From contig WELA01012797.1 of NCBI GenBank assembly GCA_009602735.1, positions 123,871 to 187,870 of the forward strand: 64,000 nucleotides of DNA. The letters run 5' to 3'. Origin of the DNA: Mesotaenium endlicherianum. Lineage: Eukaryota; Streptophyta; Zygnematophyceae; Zygnematales; Mesotaeniaceae. Both the position numbers and the translations under genes were made by a program. Positions 1 to 10,893 of this stretch are shown here, one piece after another. Each line of letters opens with the position of its first letter. Positions within the stretch are counted from its first letter, which is position 1. The notes beneath the pieces are model-generated. The model worked only from the letters and a program-made list of their open reading frames with translations. It searched no databases and was not told where the DNA came from.

Positions 1-1931
1 TGGCATCTTGGTCTTGTTGGCCTTCACAACATCATCGCCGAACGTGTCGCCACATCGGCGATAGAGCGCCAACTCTTGGTCCACCTTAGCACGTTCTGCT
101 ACAGATCCTCCAATGATGCACTTGACCACCTGCATGTACTCTGGGAGTAGGCACCTGTCGGCGGTCCAAGAGTCATGGTCCTGGAACTCGGGGTCCAGAT
201 AGTATGCTGCAACCACAAAAACAATAATGCTCAGCAGGACGCACAAAGACTTACATACACCATTGCCTTATAGCAACACCTGACAGCAACAAGCTAGCCC
301 GGCAAAATTTCTTGCCAAAATTTAAATAACATAATAAATAATGTTAATGCCATGGAGAACATAAGAAGAAGCATCAAGTATGAACACTTGCCTGCAGAAT
401 GGAGCGGACTGTGAAGCTGCTCCCAACGTGCCTCCACTTCCTTCTTTGCTTGGGTCTTGTGACTAGCCTTGAGACTTGGTGAATTGGCAATATGCTTCTG
501 GATCCCACTCATCCGACGCCAAATTTTTCCTAATGAAGGCGTTGAAGAATCCACCAAACGCAGAAGCACTACTATCGGCTCACACACATCCACCCACGCT
601 TTCATTTTCTCCCAAACTGGATTGTCACGAATTAAATCCCTAATCCGTGTTGCCTCACTCACACTATTGTTCATCGCTGCCCACTCAAGCCACCTACTAT
701 CAGACACCATGGCTTGTAATGTATCCCTGACACTGATCAGCATCTGCAAGCAAAGAAAGTTACTTGCAAATCTGGTAGGTCCTGGTTTCAACAACTCTAA
801 CTTATTCAATAGCCTCCCTCCATGCTCACGATAGAGTGCATGAGGCATATGGTGGTTAGTCACAAATTAAACCAAAATTTTGAATCTCTCAACGATGTCC
901 GCTAGCTCGGAGATCTTGCCTAGATCTTTCAACAGCAGGTTTAGGATGTGGGCAGCACACGGTGCCCAAAATATGTGCGGGTGCTCTTTCTGAACTAACT
1001 CACACCCCTTCTTGATGTTGGCTGCAGAGTCAGTGCAAAGAAGTACAACATGCTCAGGCCCTATTTTCTCCACAGCTTTAAGGAGCTGCTCACCAATGTA
1101 CTCTCCCGTCTTCCTCTCCCCTTCGGTATTGATAGCATCTACAAATATCTCCACACCTGCTATGACCATGAGGACATTCAGAAGAGGGTGACCGCTGGGA
1201 TCTATCCAGCCATCTGCTACAACGCTACAACCTGTAAAGGGCAACCCCTTCTTCTGAGTCTGCTCCCACGCTTCTAGCCTCTTGACCTCCGCATCTAAGA
1301 GAGTACTTCCAAGAGGCTTGTTTTTCAATGGGGTGTACACTACACCAGTTTGCTGCGTGTACTTACTGACAGCAACCAACATGTTCTTTCACAACGGGGA
1401 GCGAGCCACATTGAAAGAAGAACCAGTACCATAAAAAAAGCGGGCAACTACCTCATGAACTTTATCAGCATTCATCCGCTGAAACATGTCATTGAGAGAC
1501 GTTTGTCCTCTCTCTCTCTCATAGCCTACCCCCCCAGCACTTGCAATTGGACTGGTATATCCAGCCCCATTACCAGCAGAAGGCCTTCCAAGCAAGCGGC
1601 TACGTCTTTCCTCTACGACACTCTTACTACGTCTCTTGCCCTCCCCCATGGACGACACGTTCTGGTGACGCCTAATCATGAGCGCTACAACCTCTGTGGG
1701 TACCTTTGCACACTCACCAATATCCTTGCTCCCTCCCGTAAAATGACCGCGAATTCTAGGAACTCCCCCGCCAAATTCTCTACTGCAGTAGTTGCATTTC
1801 CACTTCCGAGTAGCCCCACTCCAATTGACCGACACATGGCCCCACTCTATTGCATTGCTCAAACGAGGTAGCCTTGCAGATGATGACCCTGCAGCAAGTG
1901 CCGATGCGGATGACGTGGAGGGAAGAGACAT
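1..1931 (-). pseudogene. hAT-type transposase, BED zinc finger plus DUF659 region, two in-frame stops, runs off the window
   Basis: Relic of a cut-and-paste hAT transposase. The ATG is taken at 1931 because residues before it look unlike protein. About 30 residues in, a BED-type zinc finger is visible (WKCNYC, then RGHF and a later Cys). Next come FFYGTG...ARSP and the DUF659 stretch with VVADGW, LLCTDSAANIKKG and FWAPCAAHILNLLLKDLGKI. The frame is interrupted by TGA at 1389-1391, between ARSPL and KNMLVAVSKY, and by TAA at 867-869, without any frameshift. A splice site near 390 (CTGCAG/GCAAGT, GC-type) and an acceptor at 207 lead to a third exon, 1-206, with the family-typical AYYLDPEFQ start. 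Terminal inverted repeats and the C-terminal dimerisation region are outside the window. Family assignment is strong; inactivity is inferred from the stops. Confidence 0.9.
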
Positions 1932-2159
1932 GTTGAGAAAAATCTGCATGGACAAGAGAAACAGTGTTAGAATAAGGAGAAGGCAAGAAGACAACAACGA
2001 CGACGACGACGACAAGCGGCAGCCCACAGCAGCGTGCTCGACAACCGCCACACGCACAGCAGCGTCATTGGGCGCGCTGTTGCGGGCTGCCCCACAGCCC
2101 CACAATGAAGCGCACAGGAACGCGCGCATGCAGGCAAGTCATGCGCACACACATACATG

Positions 2160-2780
2160 CAAAAAGGCAGGGGGATAGGCGTGCTAGTCCTCGCGCTCAC
2201 CTGTAACTGCGAGTGGTCGCAGGGTCGACGCACGAGATTTGTGCGGAGCAGTCTGCTTTCGAGCATGCACCCACACCCCCCCCCCCAAAAGCCCCCCTTC
2301 TTTGCCTTAATCAACAATTCAAGCAAGGGCTGGCAGCAAACGAACGCGCAAAACCACAAGCCAGGCAGGGCGTGCAAGTCCTCACGCTCACCTCGATGTG
2401 CGAGAGCTTGCAGGATCGAAGTACGCAGATTTGGCGGGGCAGCCAGCTTCTGAGCCTACACCCCCCCCCCCCCACCAGCAGCCCTTCATTGCATTAATTG
2501 ACAAATCAGGCAAGAGGTGGCTGCGATGAAGCGCGCAGAGACACGGGCCAGGTAGGGCGCAAGCCTTGGGCACACCTTCAGGCTTCAAGTGCAAGAGGTT
2601 GCAAGGTCACCACACGCAGATTTGTGCGCGTTGAGACCTTCTGAGCCTGCATCCCCCCCCCCCCTTCCCCCCCCCCAAGCTCCCTTCATTGGATTAATCA
2701 ACAATTCAGGCAGAGGCTGGTTGCAAAAAAGGGGCGACAAAGCCAGAGGCCAGGCACGGCATGCTAGTCATGGAGCTCAC
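2160..2780. repeat. Imperfect tandem repeat, unit about 180-205 bp
   Basis: Four related blocks each contain a C-run, then CCCTTC(A/T)TTG, ATTAAT, a caggcaagaggctgg-like core and a ggccaggcagggc...GCTCACCT end. The ends fall near 2200, 2392, 2575 and 2781. The last block abuts the ascorbate-peroxidase exon, so the unit looks like an amplified exon-intron border. No coding potential was recognised in it. Confidence 0.6.
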
Positions 2781-2876
2781 CTGAAGCTTGGCGCCCAGCT
2801 CGCTGAGCTTCTTGTGCGCCTCAACGTACTCGTGGAAGAAGGCCTTCTTGTCGTTCAGGTACTTCTCGGCTGCGGG
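2781..2876 (-). pseudogene. Orphan C-terminal exon of an ascorbate peroxidase
   Basis: A 96-bp open exon on the minus strand with a CAG acceptor upstream (GTGCCTGGCAG) and a consensus donor (CTTCAG/GTGAGC). It encodes 32 residues, including EKYLNDKKAFFHEY and AHKKLSELGAKL. This matches the C-terminal helix of class I plant haem peroxidases (ascorbate peroxidase), whose family pattern is a KYA.DE.AFF.DYAEAHKKLSELGF type ending. The catalytic and haem-binding exons were not found on either side: upstream is low-complexity pyrimidine-rich DNA and downstream are repeat blocks. It is either an exon of a gene with very long introns whose other exons lie elsewhere, or a captured or duplicated fragment. 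The second is more likely because the neighbours are repeats and a transposase. Confidence 0.65.
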
Positions 2877-2899
2877 CTGCCAGGCACGTGCCATGCAAG

Positions 2900-4020
2900 A
2901 GTGGGTGGGGTCAGCACATCGACATCTGCCAGAGCCTGCAAGAGGCAGAGAGTGGGCAAGCAGCAGCAGGTTGCGCTGCACATCCCTGCCCGTTCCCTCC
3001 TCCCTCTTGCTTCCTCCCTCCCTGCCCACTCTCCTCCCTCCTCCCTCCTCCCTCTCCCTCGCCTAACCTGCTCCCTTTTGCACAGCCTGTTTGCTCTCTG
3101 CCCTGCCTTGCCCTGCCCCAGACAGCCCCTGCACAGACCTCTCCACATGCTAAAAGAAGAGGCGAGGACAGCCCCTGGACACACTAAGGAGGGCGAGAAG
3201 GGGTGTAGATGCTTATGTTGCAGCCCCCTCATGATTGCCAGCCCCGCGAGAGGAGCAGCCCCCCCACTCCCCCGCCCACCCCAACAAGCCAGAGCTTGCT
3301 GCCAGAGCCTGCAAGAGACGGAGAGTGTGCAGGCAGCAGCAGGCAGCGTTGCACATCCCTGACCGCTCCCTCCTCCCTCTTGCTTCCTCCCTCCCTACCC
3401 ACTCTCCTCCCTCCTCCCTCCTCCCTCTTGCTTCCTCCCTCCTTGCCCACTCTCCTCCCTCCTCCCTCCTCCCTCCTCCCTCTCCCTCGTCTAACCTGCT
3501 CCCTTCTGCACAGCCTGTCTGCTCTCTGCCCTGCCTTGCCCTGCCCCAGACAGCCCTTGCACAAACCTCTCCACACGCTAAAACAGGAGGCGAGGACAGC
3601 CCCTGGACACACTAAGGAGGGCGAAAAGGGGTGCAGATGCTTATGTTGCAGCCCCCTCATGATTGCCAGCCCCGCGAGAGGAGCAGCTCCCCCACTCCCC
3701 CGCCCACCCCAACAAGCCAGAGCCTGCTGCCAGAGCCTGCAAGAGACAAAGAGTGTGCAGGCAGCAGCAGGCAGTGCTGCACATCCCTGACCGCTCCCTC
3801 CTCCCTCCTGCTTCCTTCTTCCCTGCCCACTCTCTCCTCCCTCCTACCTCCTACCTCCTACCACCTTCCTCCTCCCGCCTGCTCCCATCTGCACACCTCT
3901 GAGCCTGCAAGGGAGAGTGTGCAGGCAGCAACAGGCAGCGCTGCACATCCCTGCCTGCTCCTCCCTCCCTCCTGCTTCCTCCCTCCCTGCCCTCTCTCTC
4001 CTCCCTCGTCCCTTGCCTAG
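2900..4020. repeat. Pyrimidine-rich tandem repeat, unit about 427-429 bp, with CTCC-rich tracts
   Basis: The block starting with gccagagcctgcaagag recurs at 2927, 3301 and 3730, and the block cctgctccctt..gcacagcctg at about 3066 and 3493. This gives two near-complete units (spacing about 429 and 427) plus partial ones. Long CTCCCTCC tracts separate them. Long open frames here in several registers are composition artefacts rich in Ser, Pro and Leu, not genes. Confidence 0.75.
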
Positions 4021-4800
4021 CTTGCTCCCTTCCGCACACCCTCTTTGCCTTCCCTTGCCTCCCCTATCAGATGATCTAACGTTGCCACTAATCAAGCACC
4101 CAGCAAGCAGCAGCCACAGAAGCCCAATCCCGACAGTGTTGCTACTGGAAGAGCACAACGTGGCGGCGGAGGCGAGATGAGGAGTGCAAGCAAGAGTGGA
4201 GAGGGACGGTGCGGGGCTCACGAGGTCAGCAATGTGTAAGCGCAGAAGGACAACTCCCGGTCCGCCCTGCACACGCCTGGCAGCCCTATGTGCACACCTG
4301 CCAAACTCAGGAGCACAAGATAGTATGCATGGGAGGTGCTCTGAAAGTTGAGGATATCACCTGCAAGCTATCAGGTACCCCTTCTCAGCCTATTATTCGC
4401 GTCTTGCCGCGCCACAATGATCTGCTAAAATGATTGCCTTCCTTCGTTTTGGATACCACTCTACATACGAATGAAGAATACGCGGAAAATGACAATAAAT
4501 AGACTCTAGTCAGTAGTCACTTGTGTACATGCTGCAAATTAAATTCTCGTACCTAACACAGCGATTAGTTCTTGCTTGCCAGCAGCCAAACTAAAAGGCA
4601 CGAAGGTTCTGGTGTTCTCGCCATTGACTGCCCTAACTCATCGAACTGTGTTCAACCTTTATTTTTATCCCCGTCCCACATTGTCGACGAGAAACTTTGA
4701 AGTGGAAAAACATTGAGCACCGGACCAAACGGCCGTCGAACGGCGTCGTGGGCGGCGCACAGGTGTGCAAAAAGTTTCGTACGCTTGATACGCACGTACC
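4021..4800. other. No gene seen
   Basis: Mixed-composition sequence between the tandem repeat and the gypsy remnant. A short open stretch on the minus strand near 4190-4290 is flanked by splice-like TGTGCAG and GTGAGC, but its peptide was not recognised. Confidence 0.4.
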
Positions 4801-4802
4801 AA

Positions 4803-4830
4803 CTTGATACGCTAAATTTAGCGTATCAAG
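4803..4830. repeat. Perfect 28-bp palindrome with flanking GATACGC repeats
   Basis: The left arm CTTGATACGCTAAA is followed directly by its exact reverse complement. The heptamer GATACGC also occurs at about 4787 and 4838 (the second as AGATACGCG), giving a cluster of four copies in about 60 bp. It sits just upstream of the point where gypsy protease homology begins, so it may mark an old insertion or deletion junction. Function unknown. Confidence 0.7.
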
Positions 4831-4860
4831 AGCGTCAGATACGCGTACGGCGTAACCATG

Positions 4861-5309
4861 CTATCAAGTCCTTCAAGGACAGAGTAGTGTTCTCCCCCAT
4901 GCAATTGGGCAAGTATGACGTCATCCTAGGGACGCCTTGGTTGACCAAGCACAACCCCCCAAGTTGATTGGAGGGACGGTACCATCAAGATCAAAAACGA
5001 CATCACTTCAAGAATCTGTATTTTGCACGCAATCCAGAATATCGAGACCCAAGATATCAAGAAGCCGGCACACGAGATACTATTGTCCGCCCTCCAACTC
5101 AAGAGACTTGTGAGGAAGGGACACGAGCTTCTTTTGACCTTGATCGCGCCAAAAGACATCAAGAAAGACATCGAGAGTCAAGAAGGCAGCCTCAGGAGAT
5201 ACAAGAAGTCTTGGACGACTACAAAGAAGTATTCTCCACGGAACTGCCCAAGGTCATACCCCCTAAGAGACTCGTAGAGCACAAGATAGAGATGGAGCTC
5301 GGAAGCTAG
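4861..5309 (+). pseudogene. G1 protease C-terminus and linker to reverse transcriptase (relic)
   Basis: The stretch LGKYDVILGTPWLTKHNP near 4900-4960 is the C-terminal part of a retropepsin-like aspartic protease (family pattern DVILGMPWL). The active-site DTG part is missing upstream. The following codons, read with frame changes, give a charged linker (IKKPAHEILLSALQLKRL and so on) leading to the RT start at about 5300. It has no independent function. Confidence 0.7.
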
Positions 5310-5333
5310 CCCATCTCTCGGCCCACGTTCAAG

Positions 5334-6428
5334 ATGTCATACACGGAGCTAAACAAAGTCAAAAAACAAATCAAGGAGCTATTGGAGCATGGCTTCGTTC
5401 AACCTAGCAAGTCGCCATTTGGAGCCCCGGTGCTATTTGTCAAGAAGAAGGATCGTACCTTGAGGATGTGTGTGGACTATCGCGCCCTCAACAAGATCAC
5501 CATCAAGAATCGATACCCGCTACCGCGCATGGATGAGCTCATGGACCGGCTAGTTGGAGCCAAGTACTTCACGAAGGTGGACTTGAGAAGCGGCTACCAC
5601 CAGATTTGCATCGCTGAACTTGACAAACAGAAGACGCCCTTCAGGACAAGATATAGACATTTGGAGTTCATGGTCCTGCCATTGGGACTCACCAACGCGC
5701 CAGCAACTTTCATGACTATGATGAACACTGTATTTCAGCCCATGTTGGACAGATTTGTGGTGGTATTCATTGACGACATCCTTATTTACAGCAAGACCCT
5801 TGAAGAGCATGCGAGACACTTGAAAGAGGTCTTGGAAGTATTGAAGCATAACAAGCTACTTGCAAAGGAGTCAAAGTGCGAGTTTGCTAAACAAGAAGTG
5901 GAGTTCCTAGGTCTCCACGTGACTGCTGATGGCATCAAGATGGATCCCGAGAAGACCACGGTGGTGGAGGAATGGCCAACCCCCACAACCAAGAAAGAAC
6001 TCCAATTATTCTTGGGATTTGCCAATTGGTTCAGGAGATTTATCCAGAGCTTCTCGCACATAGCAGCCCCCCTCACTGATCTACTCAAGAAGGACAAGCC
6101 AGATATTTGGACCAAGAAAGAGGAGAAAGCATTCCAACAACTGAAGCAAAGATTGACGACATCCTCGGTGCTCACACTTTCAAGTCCAAACCCAGATTGG
6201 AATTTGTACGTCACTAAATCCAGCCGAGCAAAATTATACAACCACGGAGCGAGAGCCGTTGGCGCTGCTACGTTGAAGGTTTGGCGCTGCTACGTTGAAG
6301 GACGCAAGGTACTGGTCACTACGGACCACAAGGCGTTGAAGCACCTCCAGACGCAGCCGTATCTCTCAAGGAGACAAGCAAGATGGAGAGGGTACTTGCA
6401 ACAATACAACATCACAATTCAGTACTAG
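5334..6428 (+). pseudogene. G1 reverse transcriptase with damaged RNase H
   Basis: The open frame begins just after the RT N-terminus and contains all core blocks: IKELLEHGFVQPSKSPFGAP, LRMCVDYRALNKIT, YFTKVDLRSGYHQI, the catalytic FIDDILIYS (both Asp present, about residue 145), and FLGLHVTADGI. RNase H follows, but its first half is collapsed: after NPDWNLYVTKS the frame jumps into TTDHKALKHLQTQPYLSRRQARW. At 6261-6302 a roughly 21-bp segment (ggcgctgctacgttgaagg) is present twice in tandem at this junction. A TAG ends the frame right before the PGKTNPADPLSRL motif that closes RNase H. Confidence 0.9.
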
Positions 6429-6566
6429 CCCGGCAAGACAAACCCGGCTGACCCCCTCTCAAGACTGCAATTAAACGCAGTGATGATGTCTTTGAAGACA
6501 GATCTGGAAGCTTGATTTTCAGCCGCCTATGAAAGAGACCCTTACTACAAGAACGGAGAAGCAGCC

Positions 6567-8760
6567 TTGGACCCATGCAAGAAGCAAGAAGGCAATTATT
6601 GGGTGAGGCGAGACACGGGCCAGAGATGTGTTCCTGATGAATTAGACCACCGGCTCTTGCTTCTACGAGAAGCACACGACAACCCTCTTGGAGGACACTT
6701 TGGAATCCTAAAGACCACGGGCGTTCTAGCCAGGACTTATTGTTGGCCAGGCATGTCTAAGCAAGTCAAGGAGTAGTGCAGGAGCTGTGACACATGCCAA
6801 AGAGTGAAGCCATTATCACAAAAGGCGAGAGGACTCCTCCAACCACTACCAATCTCCGAAAGACAATGGACGGACATCTCAATGGACCTTATCGTGGACC
6901 TGCCTGTGACACCNTGTGACACCTCAAGGCCATAATGCAATACTCACGGTGGTGGACAGACTTACTAAGATGGCTCATTTTATTCCCACGACGATTGAGG
7001 ATACAGCACCACAACTTGCAAGACTCATCTTTGACAATATCTTCCGACTCCATGGACTACCATCAAGAATTGTGTCGGATAGAGATCCAAGATTCACAAG
7101 CCATTTCTGGAAAAATCTCTTCAAGAACTTGGGTACATCGCTGGATATGTCCAGTGCCTACCACCCGCAGTCAGATGGGCAAATTGAGCGTATGAATCGT
7201 ACCCTAAAGACCTCTCTAAAGGCCTACGTGTCTACTCTGGAGCAAGACTGGGACATGTACTTGACCCCCTAGGAGTTTGCCTACAACAACACGACGCAGG
7301 CCTCTACCCAAGAGTCCCCATTCTTCCTCAACTATGGCTCCCATCCGACCACGTCATTGAGCTTCACGGCAGGTGAAATGAATCTTGCTTATTCAAGATT
7401 AATATATTTCATATAAATATAAAATATCAGAGATAGGTGGAAGCGTGTGAAATCAGGGAGCGATCTTCGCCCTTATAATGAATTCCGTATACTCATCTAT
7501 AACCCTTGATTCACTCATCGTAGTGTGCCATAGTTGCACGTGAATACAAGGCACAAGAAAGAGGCAAGCTTGAGGAGTAGAGCTTCTCCTTTAGAAACTC
7601 ATGGCCTCTTGCCTACCAGGCATGCAAGCATGTATAGCACATGCACAACATCAGGGGACTGAATAGCAAAGGCGCTCTCATTCAGATGACCATAATGTAG
7701 CTAAAACACATCCCACTGACTTAGGTGCAAAACCATGGAATCTGTCCGCTGTGTGACCCCGAAATGTCAGAGGGCATAACTCTGCCAATACTACTCCAAA
7801 TTGAGCAAACTCAACGGCAACGGATGCATCTTGACGAGACCTTTTTGAAAAATTCTAGTTAGTCCCATTTGGAGCGCAGACAAAGCAACCATATTAATTT
7901 TTGTGAAGGTTGGTCATTAGAACGAACCCAAAAGTGCACACATGACTTGCAAGTAGAAATCCGAGTGTAAAGCCTACTGTCCAGAATGAGGGACCACGAG
8001 ATCCCAGCCTGCTATGTACCTAGTGACCACCTGGTTGACCACGGCGCAAGGTGCGCCGTTTCGTGGGAAACTCGTTAAGTTGGGACCCCCGGTTCTAGGT
8101 ATAACGACCATATTAATTGGTCGGTTGACTGAAGTCCTAATTGTTCAGTTGACTGACGACGGCTTCGCCCACCCAGGAGTTAACCACACTGGTAGGATAT
8201 CGGTTTACCGAATCTCAGTTGACCTTCCGACTTTCAGTTCACTACGGTCACATGTGCCAATCTACAAATAATAATCTAAATGAATGTATCTATCCTCAGC
8301 GTACTGAAGCTAAGTATACTGACTAATATAAGGAGAGCTTACTATATGTCAACCTACTGATATTACATCCTATATATAACTGATATACAAATCTCAGCAA
8401 ACCATACTATGATACAAAAGTCAACCTGCTGACCTTCCCAACAAGTCAGCAAACTACACTGTGATACAGAAGTCATCCTGCTGACATTTTTGACAAAGTA
8501 AGTAAACTCGCATTACATCGACATTCATTCATTTAGATGAACTCGCACATGTGAGTATACTGACATAATACTTACTTAGTGTTATATTTACATATGCAGT
8601 TAATTAAATAAATAATGAATTGATTCATTACAGCTGGCCATGATGAAGTACCTGCAGCAACAGATTTTAGGGAGACATTAGAATTGGCCCTTAAAGCAAC
8701 GAAGGGAGCTCTACAACAGGCGCAAGATGCTCAAGCAAGAGTCGCAAACAGGTCTTGAAG
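6567..8760 (+). pseudogene. G1 integrase, split by a solo LTR
   Basis: The zinc-binding part shows LLLREAHDNPLGGHFG and, after an in-frame TAG at 6774-6776, CRSCDTCQRVK. The catalytic core carries SMDLIVDLP, SDRDPRFTS and GQIERMNR, i.e. the D,D,E triad. An N at 6914 sits in a short gtgacacc duplication that shifts the frame and may be an assembly error. A TAG at about 7270 precedes EFAYNNT. At 7373 the reading frame is cut by an LTR and resumes at 8638. Removing the LTR with one target copy rejoins the codons in frame (SFTAG, then HDEVP). Confidence 0.85.
7374..8632 (-). repeat. Solo LTR (about 1259 bp), GAATC superfamily, long variant
   Basis: The ends are tgaaatgaatc and ttgattcattaca, the same terminal sequences as the 720-bp GAATC LTRs at 23869, 58658 and 62956. 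An internal block (cacccaggagttaacca...ggtaggatatcggtt) matches those LTRs too. The flanks are GCAGG (7369-7373) and GCTGG (8633-8637), a 5-bp target duplication with one mismatch. Strand is given so that the LTR reads TGTAATGAATC to TTCA as in the family. It is about 540 bp longer than the family norm, so it is a diverged subfamily or contains extra sequence. Confidence 0.8.
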
Positions 8761-8776
8761 AGAAATTACGTACAGA

Positions 8777-9331
8777 GTGGGTGACAACGTGTTACTATCA
8801 TCCAAGAATATTTCTCTGAACAACAAGTCTGCCGGCACCAAGTTCTCTCCCGAGTATTTAGGACTCTTCAAAATTATCCAGCAAGTCAACCCCGTTGCTT
8901 TCAAGCTAGAACTTCCCAAGACTATGCATATCGACCTCGTATTCCACGTTTCCCTCTTCAAGCCATATGTGCAACTCGACAACAAGTTCCCAGGACGAGT
9001 GACAACCCCACCAGCCCCAACAATAGTGGATGATCATTTGGAGTACGAAGTGGAAGACATAGTGGCTATGAGAAATTTCAGGAGATTGCAGCAATACTTG
9101 ATCAAGTGGAAAGGATATCCAGATACTGAGAATAGTTGGGTGGCGGCGCACTACCTTGACAAAGTTCAAAGAAAGCTGAAACGCTTCCATGCCGCCAACC
9201 CCCATCTTGGACCATCCCCAAGTCTCTCTACTAGAATCCCAAAGACTTCAGGGAGGCAGCCGGCCACCATCAAGAAGCAGCAGAAGACCCCTTGGAGGCA
9301 GCCTGCAAGAACCACAAAGAGGAAAAAATGA
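8777..9331 (+). pseudogene. G1 integrase C-terminus with chromodomain
   Basis: This is the continuation of the integrase after an in-frame TGA at about 8756. It shows the GPY/F-like segment (KFSPEYLGLFKIIQQVNPVA), the MHIDLVFHVSLFKPY segment, and a chromodomain: EYEVEDIVAMR, then LIKWKGYPDTENSWV and the C-terminal helix. The chromodomain targets integration to modified chromatin in chromoviruses. A basic tail follows (PASR/KTTKRKK type). The 184-residue segment is intact, though its element is dead. Confidence 0.88.
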
Positions 9332-9334
9332 CAT

Positions 9335-10092
9335 GAGACACTTTTCTCTTCTCGCAGTTTCTAGACAAAAAACTAAAACTGCTACTGTTGATAGAACGTC
9401 ACATACTAAATTTTATTTGGCTGTAGTGCATAAGTAGTCGGTTGTCTAGAATCCAAGTTTGCTCAATTTGGAGCTTTGGTGAGAGAGAGATGATGCTTTG
9501 AGTAGAAGGAGGTCAGGCTGCTGGTATTATTAGGGTAGAATATTCCTTCTGACATTGTGCTCTCCCCTGAACTTGGAATGCTCTAGAACTCAAGACTCTA
9601 GTAGTACATCTTACAGCGCCCATTTAGAGACTTACTTTGCAGAATTTAGAGAAGTATAGAAAGATTTAGGATTTTCAAAAGTTTCTGCACAAATTTGGAG
9701 AAGTGCCTACTCTCTCAGCTCTCAACGACACTCCAGAAATTAGAATGCTCTCAATTTTAGTGACTCAGTAGAAGTCTCCAATGCGCTCCGTTTAGCATTG
9801 AAATTTTTAGATTTGGAGCATATCTGTGGATGCTATGAATTTCTAAATTTGTGGCAGATTCTGAGCCACCTTGTACAATTTTCTTCATCATCAAGGAGTA
9901 GGCTAGCCAATAAGGTCACACCACCCACGACCTTGCCTAGTCTACCTTACATGTGTAGCACCTGACTTGGCGCCTTTGACTAATCCTCTTCACATATGTG
10001 GCATCTGACTTGAAGCTGTTGACTAGTCTGCTCCACACGTGAAAGACCTGACTTGACGCGCCGAGACGTCGCTTTTTCTATCGGGGGGGTGA
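9335..10092 (+). other. G1 3' untranslated region and polypurine tract
   Basis: No coding potential. AT-rich sequence ends in tcgggggggtga directly before the LTR, the expected plus-strand primer site. Confidence 0.6.
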
Positions 10093-10594
10093 TGTAGTGA
10101 TTTGAGTTATAACATATTAGTTTGCATATATGTTAATACTTTTGAATAGATTTGGAGTAGTATTGTGTGGAGTCAAGTGTAAATAGATACTCTAGTGACT
10201 TGGTTCATGTCCTTTGAACCTTCTAAGGCATTTTCGAAGTCAGAGGAAGAACCTAGAAAAACTCCATGAGGCAAAAGTCAAACGTGCCATTTTTAGGTCA
10301 AAGGAACATGTGTACATTATCCTAGAAAGAGGTGGCAAGTTTTGGGATGCGTTGGGTGCCAACACATCAACATGCACCTTTCTAGAAATTACTTATGTAG
10401 CAAGTATATAAACAAGAGCTAGAATATAGAAAGACATTTCAGAATCACTCTTGTACTTGCCAAATTCCAGAAATATATTAACTTTCACGAAGCCATCTCT
10501 CTTTCAAGAAGCTACCACTTGTGTTCAAAGATCCTTGTTTTGAATAGATAAAGTATTATATTCACTAAGTACTTTATCAATCTGTTTCACTACA
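10093..10594 (+). repeat. G1 3' LTR (502 bp)
   Basis: It begins TGTAGTGATTTGAG and ends CTGTTTCACTACA, with TG...CA ends. The same sequence occurs inverted at 43464-43969. The right flank (atctcccatcatc) belongs to a GAATC LTR, giving the insertion context. Confidence 0.85.
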
Positions 10595-10893
10595 ATCTCC
10601 CATCATCTCGAATCGCCATCCATCCCAAGGATGTCATCTGGTCATTCACCTAACACATGGCACTTATATGCATATCTAGGCAATTTGCTGCTACTGAGTA
10701 CAGAAGTCAGCTGGCTGTCAAAGAATGTGTCAGCAAGCTGACCTAAGTTGACTTTAGCCTCTTGGCTGAGTCATTAAACTGGTACGTACAGCATTCCAGC
10801 AGACTGAATATTAACTAAAATTCAACAAGCTGAACTTAATTAATTGTAATATATAAATGAATATTATATCTACCAATATTTTGATTCATTACA
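10595..10893 (-). repeat. GAATC-family LTR, partial
   Basis: Matches the last 300 bp or so of the LTRs at 58658 and 62956 (tctcccatcat...gtcagctggctgtcaaagaatgtgtcagcaagctgac...gattcattaca). Its other part was displaced by the G1 insertion. Confidence 0.8.

Larger units (their letters stand above)
4860..10594 (+). mobile_element. Ty3/gypsy chromovirus G1, 5'-truncated, with 3' LTR and a nested solo LTR
   Basis: The order is protease tail, reverse transcriptase, RNase H remnant, integrase, chromodomain, purine tract (tcgggggggtga) and 3' LTR, which is the standard order of a chromodomain Ty3/gypsy element. Gag, most of the protease and the 5' LTR are absent, and homology starts abruptly near 4860. 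The coding part has in-frame stops (for example after QYNITIQY, VKE and YLTP). The right flank of the 3' LTR continues into a GAATC-family LTR, so G1 had inserted into that older repeat. An inverted solo LTR of the same family lies at 43464-43969. Confidence 0.88.

Noticed and set aside
2589-3790. Long open frames of 100-257 codons on both strands
   Set aside because: They follow the CTCC-rich tandem repeat in every register, have Ser/Pro/Leu-biased sequence and match no protein pattern. The only believable codons are the peroxidase exon.
2900-4020. CRISPR-like array
   Set aside because: Units are about 428 bp, imperfect and without short uniform repeats or spacers; the genome is eukaryotic.
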